NCBI RefSeq assembly: GCF_003713065.1
Contig: NZ_CP033433.1
Coordinates: forward strand, 4,799,501-4,863,500
DNA length: 64,000 bases
Direction: 5' to 3'
Source of the DNA: Cohnella candidum
GTDB taxonomy: Bacteria > Bacillota > Bacilli > Paenibacillales > Paenibacillaceae
Position 1 is the stretch's first letter; every line of letters begins with the position of its first letter. The notes under the pieces were generated by a model. It was not told where the DNA came from. It was given only the letters and a program-made list of their open reading frames with translations, and did not search any database. Positions 16,113 to 24,875 of this stretch are shown in pieces. Made by a program: the position numbers and the translations under genes.

Positions 16113-16547
16113 ATGAAGCAATTTGCTTCGGTGGTTCGCGAATTAAGGGCTTGGTTCACCTCAATTCCCTGGATTCGCAGCTTTGTGCCGTATCATCTTC
16201 ATCTCTTGTTCGGCGGAGTCGGCATCCTGTTTCTCTATGAACTTCTTCTCCAGATGGTGTCCTACTCCGGCTACCACACCATCGATACGCTGTTTAACAA
16301 AATTCCTCTCTACGTGCTCGGGTACTACGGCTTTTTCGCGGGGATTTGGCTGACGCTGATCTCCAAAAACGTCAAATACCTCCCTTATGGACTTTGGGCT
16401 TACGCGTTCGTCCTGCTGTTTCCTTTCGAGTACCTCGGCCTGTCAACGATTGTAAGCGCCATCCTGTACGTGCTGTTCGGATTCGCCCTGTTCCGTTATT
16501 CGGCATCCTCCTACAGCGAGGCGGACATCCGTAACGCCAACGTCTAG
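16113..16547 (+). CDS. small multi-pass membrane protein, unknown function
   Basis: A 144-residue protein with four hydrophobic helices (about residues 28-50, 68-90, 93-110, 112-130) and a polar C-terminus. The ATG at 16113 follows a strong AAAGGAGGCGG ribosome binding site; the upstream in-frame extension lacks one. I do not recognise the family. It lies between the DoxX-like remnant and the FAD-Rieske gene, on the same strand. Confidence 0.65.
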   Translation: MKQFASVVRELRAWFTSIPWIRSFVPYHLHLLFGGVGILFLYELLLQMVSYSGYHTIDTLFNKIPLYVLGYYGFFAGIWLTLISKNVKYLPYGLWAYAFVLLFPFEYLGLSTIVSAILYVLFGFALFRYSASSYSEADIRNANV

Positions 16548-16705
16548 GCCGGGACTCTGAGCCGTACAACTACATAAGGATCCGTTACCCGATCCGGCCC
16601 GGCGCCTATTTGCGCAAGAGGGCCGGATTTTCATTTTCATACGGACGTTTAAATAGGAGTAAGCATGCGGTTTTCGAAAAAGGTGCGAGAAGGAGGGGGC
16701 GGAAC

Positions 16706-18241
16706 ATGAATCCACAGCAAGGGAACGTTGGCGGGCTGCCGAGGTTTCCGGTATCGTACTGGCTGGCTTCGTCGTCGCGGCCGTCCTACGGCAAGCTGGA
16801 GAAAGATTTGACCGTGGACGTCGCCGTCATCGGGGCAGGCATTGCCGGGATTACGACGGCATACCTGCTGGCCCAAGCCGGCAAACGGGTCGTGCTTCTC
16901 GAAGCCGGGCGGCTGCTCGGCGGAACGACGGGGCATACGACCGCCAAGCTGACCGCGCAGCACGATCTCATCTACGACGAGCTGATCCGTCGTTTCGGGC
17001 AGGACGACGCTTTGTTTTATTACGCGGCCAACCGGGACGGCATGGATTTCGTCAGGCGCAAAATTTTGGAGCTCGATATCGACTGCGATTATGCCGTCGA
17101 GGACGCGTACTTGTATGCGGCGGATGAAGAGCAAATTCGCTTGGTACAGTTGGAATACGAGGCCTACCTGAAGCTCGGCATCCCTTGCCGGCTAGAGGAC
17201 GGCATCCCGCTTCCGATCGCGGCGCGTTCGGCGGTCGCCATGACGGGACAAGCCCGGTTCCATCCGGTGCCTTATCTGACCAAGCTGTTGGAGGAATTCG
17301 AGAAGATGGGCGGCCTTGTCTATGAGCAGACGACCGTCGAAACGGTGGAGGAAGGCGAGCCCTCGGTCGTCCACACGAAGGATGGTGGCCGCGTGACCTG
17401 TCTTGATGTCGTGTCTTGCTCGCATTTTCCGGTTTTCGAAAGCGGGATGTATTTCGCACGTCTGCATGCGGTAAGCTCCTACGCACTCGCTTTCCGGATG
17501 CCGGGGGAGCTGCCCCGCGGCATGTATTTGAGCGCCGGCGACCCGAAACGTTCCGTGCGGGCGATCACCTACCGCGGGGAGCAGCTGCTGCTCGTCGGCG
17601 GCGAGTCGCACGATACCGGGCAGGACGATTGCACAAGCGGGCGGTACGAAGCGCTCTCGGCGTTCGCGAGGGAGACGTTCGGAGCGGGGGACATCCTGTA
17701 CCGGTGGTCCGCCCACGATCTGATTACGCCGGACAAGCTGCCTTACGCAGGGCGGGCGACCTCGAAGCATCCGCGCAGTTACGTGGCGACGGGGTTCCGC
17801 AAATGGGGAATGTCGAACGGCACCGCCGCGGCGCTTCTGATCCGGGATCTGATTCTCGGCATCGAAAATCCCTACGCGAATTTATTCGACCCGACCCGGC
17901 ATCTGGCTTCAGGGGGCGTGAAGTCCCTGGTGGCGCACAATGCCGACGTCGCCGTTCAATACGTCAAGGGCAAGCTGCCTTGGCTGACGAAGAAGGTACA
18001 GGACCTGGGGCCGGACCAGGGCGCGCTGATCCGCCACGAAGGCAAGAAAGCCGCCGCTTACCGGGATCCGGAGGGGCGCTTGCACATCATGGACGCGACC
18101 TGCACGCATATGGGATGCGAGGTCTCCTGGAACGAAGGTGACCGTACCTGGGATTGCCCCTGCCACGGTTCGCGGTTCGACTCCACCGGGGGCGTGAAGG
18201 CGGGACCCGCCGTGGAGCCGCTCAAAATGCTGAAGGAATAA
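16706..18241 (+). CDS. FAD-dependent oxidoreductase with C-terminal Rieske [2Fe-2S] domain
   Basis: A 511-residue two-domain protein. The DAO-type FAD domain has VAVIGAGIAGITTAYLL near residue 35 and an E of EAGRLLGGTTGHTTAK. Residues about 420-511 form a Rieske domain with CTHMGC and CPCHGS, giving the Cys-His/Cys-His cluster ligands. This fusion is common in Bacillales (YhfW/IspC-like proteins), but its substrate is not known to me. The ATG at 16706 follows AAGGAGGGGGCGG. It belongs to the redox-rich region, 19 bp ahead of a small charged protein. Confidence 0.88.
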   Translation: MNPQQGNVGGLPRFPVSYWLASSSRPSYGKLEKDLTVDVAVIGAGIAGITTAYLLAQAGKRVVLLEAGRLLGGTTGHTTAKLTAQHDLIYDELIRRFGQDDALFYYAANRDGMDFVRRKILELDIDCDYAVEDAYLYAADEEQIRLVQLEYEAYLKLGIPCRLEDGIPLPIAARSAVAMTGQARFHPVPYLTKLLEEFEKMGGLVYEQTTVETVEEGEPSVVHTKDGGRVTCLDVVSCSHFPVFESGMYFARLHAVSSYALAFRMPGELPRGMYLSAGDPKRSVRAITYRGEQLLLVGGESHDTGQDDCTSGRYEALSAFARETFGAGDILYRWSAHDLITPDKLPYAGRATSKHPRSYVATGFRKWGMSNGTAAALLIRDLILGIENPYANLFDPTRHLASGGVKSLVAHNADVAVQYVKGKLPWLTKKVQDLGPDQGALIRHEGKKAAAYRDPEGRLHIMDATCTHMGCEVSWNEGDRTWDCPCHGSRFDSTGGVKAGPAVEPLKMLKE

Positions 18242-18260
18242 GAAGGGGGAGGCGATTGGG

Positions 18261-18497
18261 ATGTCGGATGAACGGAAAATGGAACGGGAGCAGAAAATGC
18301 CGAAGGTGTGGCCGCGCGGGGAACGGGACAACCCGGAGCAGTATCCGACGGAGAACGAGAGCTTGTTCGACATGTGGGAAAGCGAGCGGAACGTCGATCC
18401 GATCCCGGTAGAGGACGTCAAAATGGAGCAGAGGGAAGAGCGCGACAAGGACGGCACGAAGAACGAGTCGTCCAGCGAGGAGAAGTATCCGGAATAG
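18261..18497 (+). CDS. small highly charged hypothetical protein
   Basis: A 78-residue protein, almost entirely Glu/Lys/Asp/Arg/Pro/Asn, probably disordered, with no cysteines or membrane segment. The ATG at 18261 follows AAGGGGGAGG. It is probably co-transcribed with the FAD-Rieske gene. No family recognised. A terminator follows immediately. Confidence 0.6.
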   Translation: MSDERKMEREQKMPKVWPRGERDNPEQYPTENESLFDMWESERNVDPIPVEDVKMEQREERDKDGTKNESSSEEKYPE

Positions 18498-18503
18498 TAC
18501 GGG

Positions 18504-18555
18504 GGTCGGGGGCAAAAGCGGCGGAGATTCCGCGGCGCAGTCCCCGGCCTTTTTT
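18504..18555 (+). terminator. rho-independent terminator after the FAD-Rieske operon
   Basis: Outer stem GGTCGGGG / CCCCGGCC (one G-U pair) enclosing an inner GCGG/CCGC hairpin, followed by TTTTTT. Confidence 0.75.
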
Positions 18556-18661
18556 GCGCGGTTTCGGATTAGTTCAGTGTTGCGCCGCATTGGCGTTTTT
18601 TATCCATTTTCGTGAAGACGCTTTCTTGGTAGACTGAAGGCGTGGAGAATGGAGGAGCAGC

Positions 18662-21016
18662 ATGGGGAAGACGAAACATACGGGGCCGATCAAGCTGCCG
18701 GGCAGGCCGGATCCGAAATTGTGGGTCAGCAAAGTCCCGTTCGGCTTGGGCAAAATCAAACCGAAACATATACGCGATACGTTTAAGGTAGCGTGGGACA
18801 ACCGCGATAATCTGCCATATGCATACCGTATTCTCACGCAAGGCGTGTGCGACGGATGCGCACTCGGCGTCTCGGGGCTGTACGACCGGACGCTGGCGGG
18901 GCCGCATGTGTGCACGACGAGGCTGAACGTGCTTAGGCTGAACACAATGCCGGCGATCAAGCCCGATATCCTGCATGCCGACATCGAAGAGCTGCGGAAG
19001 CTGGACAGCACGCAGCTGAGGAAACTCGGCAGGCTGCCTTATCCGTTGGTCCGCAAGAAAGGGGACCGCGCATTCCGCCGTGCTTCGTGGGACGAGGCGC
19101 TAGAGCGGATCGCGGCGAAAATCCGCGGCATTGACCCCAAGCAGCTGGCGTTCTACCTGACGGCGCGGGGCATCACCAACGAATCCTATTACGCAGCCGC
19201 CAAAGCCGCCCGTTATATCGGCACGAACAACATCGACAACGCGTCGCGGATATGCCACTCTCCTTCGAAAACGGCGCTGAAGCGGTCGCTCGGCATCGGC
19301 GCGTCCAGCTGCAACTACAAGGATTGGATCGGCACCGACGTGCTCGTGTTCTGGGGCAGCGTCGCGTCCAACAACCAGCCCGTCTCGACCAAATACATGT
19401 ACGCGGCCAAACGTAAAGGCACGAAGATTATCGTGATCAACCCTTACCGCGAGCCGGGCATGGAGGGCTATTGGATTCCGTCCATTCCCGAGTCCGCGCT
19501 GTTCGGCACGCAGCTCGCCGACGACTTCTACCAGGTCAATATCGGCGGAGACATCGCGTTCATGCACGGGATCATGAAAGCCTGGTTCGACATGGAGGAA
19601 GAACGGCCGGGATCGGCGATCGACCATGCGTTCGTCCGCGAGCACGTAACCGGCTATGAAGAGCTGAAAAATCATGTTCGCTTGCAGGAATGGGAAGAGC
19701 TCGAACGGTCCTCCGGTCTGTCCCGGGAACGGATGAAGGAGTTCGCCGGGCTGCTCGCACGCTCCCGCTCCGGCGTGTTCGTGTGGAGCATGGGACTGAC
19801 GCAGCACCGGTTCGGCACGGATAACATCTCTCAAGTGGCGAACCTGGCTCTGCTGCGAGGTTTCATCGGGCGAGAGCATTGCGGCGTGATGCCGATCCGG
19901 GGCCATAGCGGCGTGCAAGGCTCCGGCGAGATGGGGGCGGATCCGTTCAGCTTGCCGGGAGGCGAGTTTACGGAGGGGGACATTGAGCGTCTGGAGCAAC
20001 TGTGGGGCTTCGACCTGCCGCGGTGGCAGGGCGATATCGTCGGCGTTTCGCTGGAGAACGCGATGCTGCCCGAAGAACACGAACGCAAGCTGAAGGTTTT
20101 CTACACGTCCGGCGGCAATTTCCTCGAAACGATGCCGGATCCGGATTTCGTCCGGGGCTGCCTGGAAAACGTAGACGTCCGGATCCACCAGGACATCGTG
20201 CTGAACACCTCCACGCTCGCGGACGCGCGGGAAGAAGTATGGGTGCTGCCGGCGATGACGCGTTACGAGCAGCCGGGCGGGGGTACGTCGACTTCGACCG
20301 AGCGGATGGTCTATTTCTCCCCGGAAATCGAGGGACCGCGTATCGCAGAAGCCCGCCCGGAATGGGCGATTTACGGGGACTTGGCGGCGCGGGTGAAGCC
20401 GGAAAACGCGGCGGCGGTCCGCTTCCGCGACGCGGCCGCGATCCGGGAGGAGATTGCGAAAGCGGCGCCCAACTACGAAGGCATTCAGCACCTCTGCAAG
20501 CGGGGCGACGTGTTCCAATGGGGAGGCGCCTGGCTGTGCGAAGGCGGCGTCTGTCCGACGCCGGACGGTAAAGGCCGGCTGCTCCCGATCGAGCTGCCCG
20601 AACGGCGCAAGCCGGAAGGGCGGTTCTACGCGACGACCCGGCGGGGCAAGCAATTCAACTCGATGGTCTACGGGGAGATTGATCCGTTTAACGGAGCGGG
20701 ACGTTATGACGTGCTGATCCCCGCTGAAGACGCGCGGGACCTCGGGATCGGAGACGGAGACGCCGTCGTGGCGTACAACCGGCACGGCATCTTCCATGGA
20801 CGGGCCAAGTTCGAGCCGCTGGCGCGCGGGAATATCGGCCTCTATTGGCCGGAAAGCAACGCGCTGTTTCCCAAAGGAGTCTACGAGCCGTTCGCGGGCA
20901 TTCCGGAATACAACTCTTACGTGGTCGTGGAGAAGGCGGAAACTTTCCATGCTCTGAAGGATTCCCGTTACGTGGAGAAACGCGTGGCGGAACTTGAATT
21001 GGAGACTCCGGAATGA
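18662..21016 (+). CDS. FdhF/YdeP-family molybdopterin oxidoreductase
   Basis: A 784-residue formate-dehydrogenase-like molybdoenzyme. An N-terminal Cys set CDGC (Cys63, Cys66) plus Cys84 is a reduced [4Fe-4S]-type site. The RICHSPS segment has Cys198 where E. coli FdhF has the selenocysteine Mo ligand (RVUHGPS). The MGLTQHRFGTDN segment and the C-terminal molydop-binding domain follow. This matches the TIGR01701/YdeP group, whose substrate is generally unsettled; formate oxidation should not be assumed. The ATG at 18662 follows GGAGGAG. It overlaps fdhD by 4 nt, and FdhD supplies sulfur to its cofactor. Confidence 0.9.
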   Translation: MGKTKHTGPIKLPGRPDPKLWVSKVPFGLGKIKPKHIRDTFKVAWDNRDNLPYAYRILTQGVCDGCALGVSGLYDRTLAGPHVCTTRLNVLRLNTMPAIKPDILHADIEELRKLDSTQLRKLGRLPYPLVRKKGDRAFRRASWDEALERIAAKIRGIDPKQLAFYLTARGITNESYYAAAKAARYIGTNNIDNASRICHSPSKTALKRSLGIGASSCNYKDWIGTDVLVFWGSVASNNQPVSTKYMYAAKRKGTKIIVINPYREPGMEGYWIPSIPESALFGTQLADDFYQVNIGGDIAFMHGIMKAWFDMEEERPGSAIDHAFVREHVTGYEELKNHVRLQEWEELERSSGLSRERMKEFAGLLARSRSGVFVWSMGLTQHRFGTDNISQVANLALLRGFIGREHCGVMPIRGHSGVQGSGEMGADPFSLPGGEFTEGDIERLEQLWGFDLPRWQGDIVGVSLENAMLPEEHERKLKVFYTSGGNFLETMPDPDFVRGCLENVDVRIHQDIVLNTSTLADAREEVWVLPAMTRYEQPGGGTSTSTERMVYFSPEIEGPRIAEARPEWAIYGDLAARVKPENAAAVRFRDAAAIREEIAKAAPNYEGIQHLCKRGDVFQWGGAWLCEGGVCPTPDGKGRLLPIELPERRKPEGRFYATTRRGKQFNSMVYGEIDPFNGAGRYDVLIPAEDARDLGIGDGDAVVAYNRHGIFHGRAKFEPLARGNIGLYWPESNALFPKGVYEPFAGIPEYNSYVVVEKAETFHALKDSRYVEKRVAELELETPE

Positions 21017-21789
21017 GCGGCGCTTGGCCGACCATTAAGGTCAACGGACCGGACGTCTTCCGGCGAGAAGACGAGATCGCGGAGGAGTTCCCGCTTACGA
21101 TCCGCCTTGACGGGGAGGAATTCGCGACCCTCGTCTGCTCTCCGAGCGATCTCGAAGATCTCGTGGTCGGTTTTCTGGCTTCCGAGGGTGTCATCCTCAC
21201 GGCTGAGGATATCCGGGAGATGTCCCTCGACGAGGAGCGGGGTTTCGCTTACGTGAACCTGCATCGCCCTCAATCAACGGGCAAGGATTTCTATTCCAAA
21301 AGGCTGATCGGCTCCTGCTGCGGCAAGAGCCGCCAGTTCTACTTCCATAACGACGCGCGTACGGCCAAGACGGTTACGGGAGGCATCAACGTCACCGCGG
21401 CCGATTGCTTCGCTTACATGCGGCTGCTTCAAGAGAACTCTGCAGACTTCCGCCTGACGGGCGGCGTGCATAATGCGGCGCTGTGCCGGGACGGCGAGCT
21501 CGTGGAGGCGCGTTCGGACATCGGCCGGCACAACGCGCTCGACAAGATTTTCGGACACTGCCTCCGGCATCGCATCCCGGCCAAAAACCACGCCATCGCG
21601 TTCAGCGGCCGTTTGTCCTCCGAGGTCGTGCTCAAAGCGGCCAAAATCGGCTCCGCCGTCCTGCTTTCCAAATCGGCGCCGACCGACCTGGCCCTCCGGC
21701 TCGCGGAGGACCTGGGCATTACGTGCGCCGGCTTCATCCGGGGCGGCTCCATGAATATTTACACCCATCCGCACCGGATCTTGCTTTGA
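21013..21789 (+). CDS. fdhD: formate dehydrogenase accessory sulfurtransferase FdhD
   Basis: A 258-residue FdhD protein. It carries the catalytic cysteine pair in GSCCGKS, plus RSDIGRHNALDK and SGRLSSEVVLKAAKIG, typical of the family. FdhD moves sulfur from the cysteine desulfurase IscS/NifS type to the Mo-bisMGD cofactor. The ATGA overlap with the preceding molybdoenzyme indicates a dedicated partner. The 3' end is 4 bp from the convergent mutarotase gene and no terminator is visible between them. Confidence 0.92.
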   Translation: MSGAWPTIKVNGPDVFRREDEIAEEFPLTIRLDGEEFATLVCSPSDLEDLVVGFLASEGVILTAEDIREMSLDEERGFAYVNLHRPQSTGKDFYSKRLIGSCCGKSRQFYFHNDARTAKTVTGGINVTAADCFAYMRLLQENSADFRLTGGVHNAALCRDGELVEARSDIGRHNALDKIFGHCLRHRIPAKNHAIAFSGRLSSEVVLKAAKIGSAVLLSKSAPTDLALRLAEDLGITCAGFIRGGSMNIYTHPHRILL

Positions 21790-21793
21790 TGAT

Positions 21794-22672
21794 TTAAGCG
21801 TCTTCGCAAGCGATATGCAGCACCGCGCTGAAGGTCTCCCCCGGCTCCACGCCGAGGAGGCCTTTGTTGTCGTTCAGCGCCTCGTTCAGCGCCGTCCACG
21901 GCTCCACGCAGACGAACGGCTTTCCTTCCACCGCCCACAGGACGACATAACGGAATGACTCGCTGTACGACATATGGATCGCGGCTTCCGTCGACAGGGG
22001 GAATGCGATTTCCGGACGGGTCGCGTCGAGCAGGGCGGCGGATTCTTTCATTTCCGTCAAGTCGATCACGCCTTCGAACGGTTTGATGACGCCGTCATTA
22101 TAATCCAAGTACCGGGTCGCGTCCGTCACGTACGGGAGGCTTTTGCCCTCTGTCGCGAAGTAGGGATGGAATCCGGCCACCATCGGCATCGAACGGTCGG
22201 ATAGGTTGCGGTATTCCTGCTCGATGGAAAGGACGCCTGCTTTCAGCCGATACGTAAAACGCAGCTCAAAATCGAACGGGTACGACTCGAGCGTGTCCGG
22301 GGAACTGCGCAGCACGAGCGTGGCCCACGCGGAGCCGTCGATTCCGGTCACGGCGGTCTCCCAAGGCCGATTGCGCGCGACGCCGTGGTTTTTCATTTTG
22401 TACGTGACGCCTTCCCATTCGTATTGCCCCTGGCGAAGCTGCCCGCAGATCGGGAACAGGACGGGAATGCCGCCGCGGATGTTGGCTTCGGGATCATAGA
22501 ACGTTTCCTTGTCCAAATAAAGCGTCTCCCGTCCGTTCAGCCGGGCGCCGATGACGATGCCTCCCCTATCCGGGCACAGGAGAACACTGGAGTCGGTTTC
22601 ATGGTCGATGAGCTCCAGAATCGGATATTGATCCATGGATTTGGCGATTTCATAGCGGGATGCGGCGCTCAT
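21794..22672 (-). CDS. aldose 1-epimerase / hexose-phosphate mutarotase family protein
   Basis: A 292-residue galactose-mutarotase-fold protein. GGIPVLFPICG, KNHGVARN with the conserved His, GFHPYF with the second His, and the late EPWTALNEA Glu segment give the catalytic set. It interconverts alpha and beta anomers of a sugar or sugar phosphate. The ATG at 22672 follows GAGGAGGAATT. It is an isolated gene, transcribed away from the divergent TetR-MFS pair, so no pathway can be assigned. Confidence 0.85.
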   Translation of the reverse strand: MSAASRYEIAKSMDQYPILELIDHETDSSVLLCPDRGGIVIGARLNGRETLYLDKETFYDPEANIRGGIPVLFPICGQLRQGQYEWEGVTYKMKNHGVARNRPWETAVTGIDGSAWATLVLRSSPDTLESYPFDFELRFTYRLKAGVLSIEQEYRNLSDRSMPMVAGFHPYFATEGKSLPYVTDATRYLDYNDGVIKPFEGVIDLTEMKESAALLDATRPEIAFPLSTEAAIHMSYSESFRYVVLWAVEGKPFVCVEPWTALNEALNDNKGLLGVEPGETFSAVLHIACEDA

Positions 22673-22767
22673 GGGAATTCCTCCTCGTGCTTGGGTTTCA
22701 TGGTTTTCATTATACCAAGACGGGGCTTGTGACCCAAATTCGCCGATGGGAAATTTTCGTAAACCGA

Positions 22768-22819
22768 TTTACAGCGACATGCGTGTCGCTTATAATAACG
22801 ACATCGGTGTCGTTATTAT
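22768..22819 (+). promoter_or_regulatory. TetR-MFS promoter with two embedded operators
   Basis: TTTACA (22768-22773), 17 bp, TATAAT (22791-22796). The spacer is filled by AGCGACA-TGCG-TGTCGCT (22773-22790). A second palindrome with 12-bp arms, ATAATAACGACA and TGTCGTTATTAT (22792-22819), covers the -10 and start region. Both share the core CGACA-N4-TGTCG. The centres are 24 bp apart. Confidence 0.85.
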
Positions 22820-22839
22820 TTCGAAAGAACGGTGATCTT

Positions 22840-23475
22840 ATGTCTCCCAAAGTCGCGGAGGAGCACAAAGAAGCGAGAAGAAAACAGATCTTGGAGGCGG
22901 CGGCTCGGGTATTCATCCGGCTGGGCTACCAAGCGGCGACGATGAAGGATGTCGTGGAAGAAAGCGGGCTCAGCCGAGGCGGCGTCTATCTGTACTACGG
23001 CAGCACGGAGCAGATGATGCTCGACCTGATCGAGGAAGGCGACCGGGAAGTCGATGAAATGCCGAAAATGCTGCAAGACGGAGTGCGAGTGTGGGACGTG
23101 ATCGAAGGGTTGATCCGGGGAATGACGGCGGACATGGATCAAGCCTCGCAAGGATTGGCGCCGGTCTATTACGAGCTGTTCATCACCGGGTGGCGCAAGC
23201 GGGCGTACGAAACGCTCATGGCACGCCGGTACAACCGCAGCCTGGATGCGTTCGTCGGTCTTCTGGAGGAGGGCGTGAGACGGAAAGAGTTTCATCCTCC
23301 GGTGCCTGTCGCGCACATTGCCAAAATGGTATTTTCGTTCCATGACGGCTTACAGATCCACGCGATCCAGTTTGGTGCCGATCTGGTGGACGTCCCGGGT
23401 CAGACGGATGCCATGCTGCTTAGTCTCAAGCATTTGCTCGGCCTCGGCGTCACTTCCAAGGAGGAATTCGCTTGA
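22840..23475 (+). CDS. TetR-family regulator of the downstream MFS gene
   Basis: A 211-residue TetR protein. The HTH is near residues 30-55 (ATMKDVVEESGLSRGGVYLYY), with a TetR_C-type helical ligand domain behind it. The ATG at 22840 is chosen because the family N-terminus (SPKVAEEHKEARRKQIL) starts there; upstream in-frame codons run through the promoter and operators. It overlaps the MFS start by 4 nt, and the operators in its own promoter imply autorepression and co-induction of the pump. Confidence 0.88.
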   Translation: MSPKVAEEHKEARRKQILEAAARVFIRLGYQAATMKDVVEESGLSRGGVYLYYGSTEQMMLDLIEEGDREVDEMPKMLQDGVRVWDVIEGLIRGMTADMDQASQGLAPVYYELFITGWRKRAYETLMARRYNRSLDAFVGLLEEGVRRKEFHPPVPVAHIAKMVFSFHDGLQIHAIQFGADLVDVPGQTDAMLLSLKHLLGLGVTSKEEFA

Positions 23476-24743
23476 AAGACATTTTCGGCAACCGAATTTT
23501 CGTCCGACTGTTTCTGGCGACGATCGCTTCCCAGCTCGGCACGATCGTGGGCAACATGGCTTTCGCTTTCTACTTGCTCGATCGGTATTCTTCGCAGCCG
23601 GGTTATGCATCGCTCGCGGAGCTGATGTACTCCCTGCCGACCTTGCTCGTTTTCTGGCTGGTCGGCGTGGCGGCCGACCGGTTCGACCGCCGGCGGATCG
23701 CGGAAAACTCCGCCTGGATCAGGGTCGTCCTTACAGCCGTACTACTTCTCGTCCTCTACGGGGGATGGCTGCCGCTTGCCTTTGCCGTGCTGTTCCTGCG
23801 CAGCGCCGTTTCGAAGTTCTACGCGCCGGCGGAGTCGGCTTTGCTGCAGGGCATCTTGGCGCCCGAGCAGTATGTCGCGGCTTCGGGGTTGAACCAAACG
23901 GTCATGGGAGTGTTCATGATGTTCGGCGTTTCGCTGGGCGCTTTGTCGTACCACGTTTTCGGCATTCTGGGCGCGGTCGTCATTGACGGAATCGGCCTCC
24001 TGGCCGTCGGCTTTCTTATCCGGTCCTGCAAGGTCCCCGCCGAAGTTGCCTTGCCGAACGGAAAGACGACTTGGCGTTCGATCCGCCTGCGTGAAATTAC
24101 GGCCGACTTCTCCGAAGGCATCCGCTACATCCGCCGTTTTCCGCTGCTGCTGTCGCTGATCGGAGGCTTCCTGTTGTTCGGCCTTCTGAATGGAGGCTTC
24201 GCGGTATTGCCGATGTACACGATGAAATACAAACTGGCGCCGGATCAGTACACGTTCTACTCTTCGCTGTTCGCCGTGTTTCTCGGGATCGGCTTCCTCT
24301 TGGGAGGCATCATCGGACCTGCGCTCGTGAACCGCTTCAAGCCGCACCGCGTCATCATCGTTTCGCTGCTGGGCAGCGGATTGGCCAGCTTGGCTTTGAT
24401 CGCGGCCGACGAGCCTTGGTTCTATTTATCCGTCGTGCTGGTCATAGGCGTCCTGCTTGCGCCGCTTAACATCGCGATCGGCGGTTGGCTGCCGTCTCTG
24501 GTCGACGCCAAACAGATGGGACGCGTCAGCGCCTGGAACGATCCTCTCCTCATGCTCAGCCAATCGGTGGCGCTTGGTTTGATCGCCTTGCTGTACCCCG
24601 GAACGATTTCGCTCGAAACGATTTACGCGTCGTTGTCCGTCATTTTGCTGCTGGCCTTTCTGTTTTATCTGGTTACGCTGCCGCGATATCAACGCCAGCA
24701 TGAGCAAACCGCACCGTCGCATGAAACGGCCGCCCTCGGATAA
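23472..24743 (+). CDS. MFS transporter (12-TM)
   Basis: A 423-residue major facilitator with about 12 helices and a cytoplasmic loop motif VAADRFDRRRIAENS in the motif A position. It is similar to the MFS_3/enterobactin-exporter-like group. The start is TTG at 23472, overlapping the TetR stop as TTGA. It probably exports the ligand sensed by the TetR protein; the compound is unknown. It ends in a short hairpin terminator that overlaps the stop codon. Confidence 0.83.
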   Translation: MKDIFGNRIFVRLFLATIASQLGTIVGNMAFAFYLLDRYSSQPGYASLAELMYSLPTLLVFWLVGVAADRFDRRRIAENSAWIRVVLTAVLLLVLYGGWLPLAFAVLFLRSAVSKFYAPAESALLQGILAPEQYVAASGLNQTVMGVFMMFGVSLGALSYHVFGILGAVVIDGIGLLAVGFLIRSCKVPAEVALPNGKTTWRSIRLREITADFSEGIRYIRRFPLLLSLIGGFLLFGLLNGGFAVLPMYTMKYKLAPDQYTFYSSLFAVFLGIGFLLGGIIGPALVNRFKPHRVIIVSLLGSGLASLALIAADEPWFYLSVVLVIGVLLAPLNIAIGGWLPSLVDAKQMGRVSAWNDPLLMLSQSVALGLIALLYPGTISLETIYASLSVILLLAFLFYLVTLPRYQRQHEQTAPSHETAALG

Positions 24744-24758
24744 GGGGCGGTCGTTTTA
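24726..24758 (+). terminator. terminator overlapping the MFS stop codon
   Basis: ACGGCCGCCC / GGGCGGTCGT stem (one G-U pair) followed by TTTT. The TAA at 24741-24743 lies in the loop. Confidence 0.7.
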
Positions 24759-24875
24759 CTTGATTTCCTGGGAAATCCCGTCGGATTCTCAGATTGTTTG
24801 GCGAAAACAGAATTTGGCCGAAACATGGCGGCGTTTTCAGTCGTATAAGGGTAGAACGAGTAAACGCAAAGGAGC

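Noticed and set aside
19100..20950. A 616-codon open frame antisense to the molybdoenzyme gene
   Set aside because: Arg/His/Val-rich product typical of the opposite strand of a high-GC gene, with no ribosome binding site or domain.
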